Positions 6,103-8,618 of a DNA stretch of 8,618 bases are shown here, piece after piece. The first letter of the stretch is position 1. Each line of letters starts with the position of its first letter. Source of the stretch: Rhodanobacter sp. UBA5168 (GTDB taxonomy: Bacteria > Pseudomonadota > Gammaproteobacteria > Xanthomonadales > Rhodanobacteraceae); the NCBI GenBank assembly GCA_002413455.1, contig DHXA01000204.1, positions 34,950 through 43,567 of the forward strand. The letters are read 5' to 3'. The notes under the pieces were generated by a model. That model did not search any database and was not told the DNA's origin. It saw only the letters and a list, made by a program, of their open reading frames with translations. The position numbers and the translations under genes were made by a program.

Positions 6103-6236
6103 GCGCAGGTTTTTGCGTGTCCGGTCACCCCGGAGGAAAGTCAAGATCCTGCGTGCGCCGGTATGGGGCTGCCCGCATTGCGTTCAGCCCCGGTATTCGG
6201 TTTTCACCGCATTGTCGATGCGTCGCGCCACCCGAG

Positions 6237-6266
6237 TTGCCGGGTTCCGGCCGGGCCCGCGATACC
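6237..6266 (+). promoter_or_regulatory. Possible promoter of the Ala/His-rich peptide gene
   Basis: TTGCCG (6237-6242), an 18-base spacer and GATACC (6261-6266) form a weak sigma-70-like pair 24 bases ahead of the start codon. The match is poor at the -10 element; a stress sigma factor or read-through from the deformylase gene could equally drive expression. Confidence 0.28.
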
Positions 6267-6289
6267 TTGATCATTCGAGGCTCGACATC

Positions 6290-6511
6290 ATGATGCGTAA
6301 ACTTTTGATTGCGTCCCTGCTTGTTGCCGGCGTTGCGCTTTCCGGTTCCGTACTTGCTCAGGCGGCGGCTCCGCAGGCGGCCATGCCAGCGACTCAGGCA
6401 GCACCGGCCGCGGCTGCTGCCCCTGCCGCGAAGGCCAAACCCAAGGCTCATCATCACAAGCACCATCACAAGGCTGTTGCGGCCCCCGCATCCGCCAGCA
6501 CGGCTGGCTGA
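6290..6511 (+). CDS. Small secreted Ala/His-rich peptide (acid-shock-protein-like)
   Basis: A 73-residue protein with a clear signal peptide: MMRKLL, then a hydrophobic core ASLLVAGVALSGSV ending LAQ, with likely cleavage after SVLA (residue 23). The mature peptide of about 50 residues is almost all Ala, Pro and Gln, then a basic patch AKAKPKAHHHKHHHKA (46-61) and an Ala/Ser tail. The layout recalls the enterobacterial acid-shock protein Asr (signal peptide, Ala/Thr/Pro stretch, HHKK clusters), but low-complexity sequence makes homology unprovable by eye. The His cluster could bind metal ions or buffer protons in the periplasm. GAGG lies 9 bases before the ATG at 6290. The frame is open back to 6113, but the signal peptide fixes the start here. 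The gene ends 27 bases before a strong terminator, so it looks like a real transcription unit. Confidence 0.8.
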   Translation: MMRKLLIASLLVAGVALSGSVLAQAAAPQAAMPATQAAPAAAAAPAAKAKPKAHHHKHHHKAVAAPASASTAG

Positions 6512-6538
6512 CGGTCGGCTGATTGCCGGAAATCGAAG

Positions 6539-6567
6539 CCCCGCCGATGCAGATCGGCGGGGTTTTT
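6539..6567 (+). terminator. Intrinsic terminator of the Ala/His-rich peptide gene
   Basis: A perfect 10-bp stem (CCCCGCCGAT / ATCGGCGGGG) with a GCAG loop is followed directly by five T residues. It lies 28 bases after the plus-strand stop codon. The minus strand has only CTTCGATTT after the same stem, so termination of the opposing operon here would be weaker. Confidence 0.92.
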
Positions 6568-6586
6568 CATGGGCATGCTCAGTCGG

Positions 6587-6607
6587 CCTGCCGGCCTCCC
6601 GGCAAGG
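6587..6607 (-). terminator. Hairpin just after the minus-strand operon, possible 3' end
   Basis: On the minus strand CCTTGCCGG, a GAGG loop and CCGGCAGG form an 8-bp stem with one bulged base, starting 3 bases after the stop of the RidA-family gene. No T-run follows, so it may protect the RNA end or work together with the stronger hairpin at 6539-6562, which transcription from this strand meets next. Confidence 0.4.
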
Positions 6608-6610
6608 TGA

Positions 6611-7039
6611 TCAGCCCGGAGTCGGCGCGAGCGCCGCGACGCATTTCAGCTCGATCGCGATCGGGGTCGGCAGCGCGTTGATGCCCAGCGTGGTGCGGCA
6701 GGCGTCGACCCCGGCGAAGTGTTCCGCGTACAACCGGTTGTAGGTGGCGAAGTCGCGTTGCATGTCGGTCAGGAATACGGTGATGTCGACCAGATCGGTC
6801 CATGCGGCGCCGCTGGCTTCCAGTATCGTGCGCACGTTCGCGAACACCTGCCGGCATTGTGCCTCGATGTCGTAACTCACCAGCCGGCCGCCGGCGTCAT
6901 GCACGTTGCCCGGAATTGCGTTGTCGCCGGGCTGGCGCGGACCGACGCCGGAAAGGAAGAGCAGGTTGCCGACGCGGCGTGCATGCGGGTAAGCGCCGAC
7001 GGGGGCTGGCGCTGCGTCGGTGCGGATGACCTCGCTCAC
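6611..7039 (-). CDS. RidA-family protein, probable 2-aminomuconate deaminase
   Basis: A 142-residue member of the RidA/YjgF/UK114 family. The fold signature is present: LLFLSGVGPR (26-35), QCRQVFANVRTILEASGA (61-78), VDITVFLTDM (84-93), CRTTLGINALP (114-124) and AIELKCVAA (128-136). R115 and E130 correspond to the conserved Arg and Glu of the imine-hydrolysing RidA site. On its own this could be a general enamine/imine deaminase. Following an aldehyde dehydrogenase of the aminomuconate-semialdehyde type, it most likely converts 2-aminomuconate to 4-oxalocrotonate and ammonia (NbaF/AmnD-type step). The start is a GTG at 7039 with GGAG eight bases upstream; GTGA overlaps the stop of the carbonic anhydrase gene by 4 bases, so translation is coupled. 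It is the last gene of the operon in this window. Confidence 0.88.
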   Translation of the reverse strand: MSEVIRTDAAPAPVGAYPHARRVGNLLFLSGVGPRQPGDNAIPGNVHDAGGRLVSYDIEAQCRQVFANVRTILEASGAAWTDLVDITVFLTDMQRDFATYNRLYAEHFAGVDACRTTLGINALPTPIAIELKCVAALAPTPG

Positions 7040-7719
7040 CGGTGCGGCTCCGGCACCCGAACCAGCTGCTGCATGGCGTTGTGATAGGCGGGCTGCAAGG
7101 TTTCCCGTGAGGTGACGTGCATGTCCAGGTCATTCACGTGACCGTTGTCCAGGCTGTAGCACCACGCGTGCACCGACAGCGGCTGGCCGCGTTCCCAGGC
7201 GTCCATCACCATCGTGGTATGGCAGATATTGGAGACCTGTTCGATCGCGTTCAACTCGCAAAGGCGATTGTTGCGCAATTGCATCAGGTCCAGCGATGCG
7301 AGCATCGCCGAGTGCTTCTCGGCCACTTCGCCGACATGCCGCAACCAGTTGTCGACCAGCCCCAGCCGGCGCTCGTCCAGCACAGCCTGGACGCCGCCGC
7401 AGCCATAGTGGCCCACGATGATGATGTGCTCGACCTTGAGAATGTCGACCGCGAACTGCACCGTGCTGAGGCAGTTGAGGTCGGTGTGCGAGACCACGTT
7501 GGCGACATTGCGCTGCACGAAAATGTCGCCCGGCGGCAGGTCGACGATCTGGGTCGCCGGCACGCGCGAGTCGGAGCAGCCGATCCACAGATATTTCGGC
7601 GCCTGCTGCTTGGCCAGACGTTCGAAGAAATGTGGATCTTCCGCGCGTACGGCCGCGGACCAGCGTCGGTTGCTGTCGATCAATGCTTGCAGTGGACTGT
7701 TCAATATCCTGGTTTCCAT
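7036..7719 (-). CDS. can: Beta-class carbonic anhydrase
   Basis: A 227-residue beta-carbonic anhydrase, close in size to E. coli Can (220). It interconverts CO2 and bicarbonate in the cytoplasm with one zinc per subunit. The zinc ligands and catalytic dyad are visible: C48, D50 and R52 in GCSDSRVP, and H104 and C107 in GHYGCGGV. Other family blocks are GDIFVQRNVANVV (64-76), STVQFAVDILKVEHIIIVGH (85-104) and a C-terminal VHAWCYSL (183-190). The ATG at 7719 shares its A with the TGA of the upstream aldehyde dehydrogenase gene (TGATG), with no strong ribosome site of its own, so translation should be coupled. The gene's 3' end overlaps the RidA-family gene by 4 bases. Placement inside an aminomuconate operon suggests that it hydrates CO2 released by the pathway's decarboxylase, which is not in view. 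Confidence 0.95.
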   Translation of the reverse strand: METRILNSPLQALIDSNRRWSAAVRAEDPHFFERLAKQQAPKYLWIGCSDSRVPATQIVDLPPGDIFVQRNVANVVSHTDLNCLSTVQFAVDILKVEHIIIVGHYGCGGVQAVLDERRLGLVDNWLRHVGEVAEKHSAMLASLDLMQLRNNRLCELNAIEQVSNICHTTMVMDAWERGQPLSVHAWCYSLDNGHVNDLDMHVTSRETLQPAYHNAMQQLVRVPEPHR

Positions 7720-8618
7720 CAGTAGCGGATGCAGATGTTTTTTGACTCGGTGAAGAAGTGCAAGGCGTCGCTGCCGCCTTCGCGGCCGAGCCCCGATTGC
7801 TTGGCGCCGCCGAACGGCGTGCGCAGGTCGCGCAACAGCCAGCAGTTGATCCACACGATGCCGAACTCGAGCTGGCCGGCGAGCCGGTGGGCGCGAGACA
7901 GGTCCTGCGTCCACAGCGAAGCGGCCAAGCCATAGCGACTGTCGTTGGCGATCGCCAGCGCTTCGGCCTCGTCCTCGAACGGGATGAGGCTGACTACCGG
8001 ACCAAAGATTTCCTGCTGGTTGGTCTGCGCGGCGGAGGGCAGGCCATCGATCACGGTCGGTGCGATGAACCAGCCGCCGGCGCAGCGTCCGGTCAATGTG
8101 ATCGCCTGGCCGCCGCACAGCACGCGACCGCCTTCGGCGCGGGCCTGCTCGATGCAGCCGAGCACCTTGTCGTAGTGGGCCTGCGAAACCATCGCGCCAA
8201 GGTCGCTGTCGGTGTCGGCCGGATCGCCTACGCGCAGCGCCTGTACGCGTGCCAGGTAGCGTTCGCGGAAGGTTTCGAGGATCGACCGCTGCACCAGCAG
8301 ACGCGATCCGCACAGGCAGATCTCACCCTGATTGGCGAAGCCCGAGCGCACGATGATGTCCAGGTTCATATCGGAAAGGTCGGCATCGGCAAACACGATC
8401 GCCGGATTCTTGCCGCCCATTTCCAGCGAGACCTTCTTGAACTGCGCGGCCGCCACACTGGCGATGCGTGCGCCGGTGGCGGTGCTGCCGGTGAAGGAGA
8501 TCGCCTTCACCAGTGGATGTTCGGCGATGGCCTGGCCGACCGTGGGGCCGCGACCCTGCACGATGTTCAGCACGCCGGGTGGAAAGCCGGCCTCGATGCT
8601 CAGTTCGCCGAGCAGGGC
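7719..8618 (-). CDS. 2-aminomuconate-6-semialdehyde dehydrogenase-type aldehyde dehydrogenase, C-terminal part
   Basis: The last 299 codons of an NAD(P)-dependent aldehyde dehydrogenase; roughly the first 190 residues lie beyond the right edge, and the frame is open to base 8618. Visible motifs, numbered within the fragment: cofactor-binding FTGST (42-46), catalytic Glu in LEMGGK (Glu66), catalytic Cys in ANQGEICLC (Cys101, near base 8317), EIFGPVVSLIPF, and near the end INCWLLRDLRTPFGGAKQSGLGREGG. The NQGEICLC and NCWL(L/I)R(D/E)L blocks are as I recall them from ALDH8A1-type 2-aminomuconate semialdehyde dehydrogenases rather than betaine or succinate-semialdehyde enzymes. The reaction would be oxidation of 2-aminomuconate 6-semialdehyde to 2-aminomuconate in 3-hydroxyanthranilate breakdown. 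The RidA-family gene two places downstream supplies the next step. 2-Hydroxymuconate semialdehyde is the main alternative substrate. Confidence 0.92.
   Translation of the reverse strand, partial: ALLGELSIEAGFPPGVLNIVQGRGPTVGQAIAEHPLVKAISFTGSTATGARIASVAAAQFKKVSLEMGGKNPAIVFADADLSDMNLDIIVRSGFANQGEICLCGSRLLVQRSILETFRERYLARVQALRVGDPADTDSDLGAMVSQAHYDKVLGCIEQARAEGGRVLCGGQAITLTGRCAGGWFIAPTVIDGLPSAAQTNQQEIFGPVVSLIPFEDEAEALAIANDSRYGLAASLWTQDLSRAHRLAGQLEFGIVWINCWLLRDLRTPFGGAKQSGLGREGGSDALHFFTESKNICIRY

Noticed and set aside
6087..6117. Short stem GCCT/AGGC followed by GCAGGTTTTT at the end of the deformylase gene
   Set aside because: The stem is only 4 bp and partly inside the coding sequence, too weak to call as a terminator.
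6131..6139. Strong GGAGGAAAG ribosome-site-like sequence after the deformylase gene
   Set aside because: No ATG lies at a suitable distance; the only nearby start, a GTG, opens an Arg-rich frame that ends at the peptide gene start and looks non-coding.
6113..6289. In-frame upstream extension of the Ala/His-rich peptide
   Set aside because: It would place about 59 residues ahead of an obvious signal peptide, and the ribosome site fits the ATG at 6290.
7720..8313. N-terminal extension of the carbonic anhydrase frame through the dehydrogenase gene
   Set aside because: The extension is Arg-rich shadow sequence of the aldehyde dehydrogenase; the carbonic anhydrase homology begins right after the ATG at 7719.

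Overview
This is a GC-rich, densely packed bacterial window. The gene set suggests a gammaproteobacterium of the Xanthomonadales, perhaps Rhodanobacteraceae (Rhodanobacter/Dyella-like). The clues are a kynurenine-type 2-aminomuconate operon containing a beta-carbonic anhydrase, a BlaI/BlaR1-type pair, and a gorA-hutG pair. The taxonomic placement is an inference from gene content and base composition, not a search result.

Layout from left to right. At the left edge (1-601, minus) is a BlaI-type repressor followed 2 bases later by the start of a BlaR1/M56 membrane metallopeptidase that runs off the window. The repressor's promoter carries a TACA-TC-TGTA dyad just after the predicted start point, so the pair probably autoregulates. 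Next come two large secreted paralogues facing tail to tail (840-2291 plus, 2386-3741 minus). Both have a signal peptide and a strongly conserved EAHHDAHTR...GYAHIDK core that resembles the ChaN/EreA/Tiki-TraB superfamily, plus an unassigned C-terminal region with a conserved CX5C pair. They are the least characterised genes in the window. A GC-rich hairpin lies between them.

From 3959 to 6102 (plus) is a two-gene unit 5 bases apart: a glutathione-disulfide-reductase-type flavoenzyme and an N-formylglutamate deformylase with no other histidine-utilisation gene in view. A short gene for a secreted Ala/His-rich peptide (6290-6511) follows and ends in a textbook intrinsic terminator.

The right end (6611-8618, minus) is an operon with overlapping genes: an aldehyde dehydrogenase of the 2-aminomuconate-6-semialdehyde type (5' end outside the window), a beta-carbonic anhydrase, and a RidA-family protein that is probably 2-aminomuconate deaminase. 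The dehydrogenase and deaminase would perform consecutive steps in the lower 3-hydroxyanthranilate (tryptophan/kynurenine) pathway. The carbonic anhydrase sits between them with stop/start overlaps on both sides, which suggests a role in handling CO2 from the upstream decarboxylase step.

No tRNA, rRNA, CRISPR array, insertion sequence or phage gene was seen. The most unusual items are the paralogous secreted pair, the embedded carbonic anhydrase, and the altered cofactor-binding loop of the reductase. None of them amounts to a demonstrated new system.
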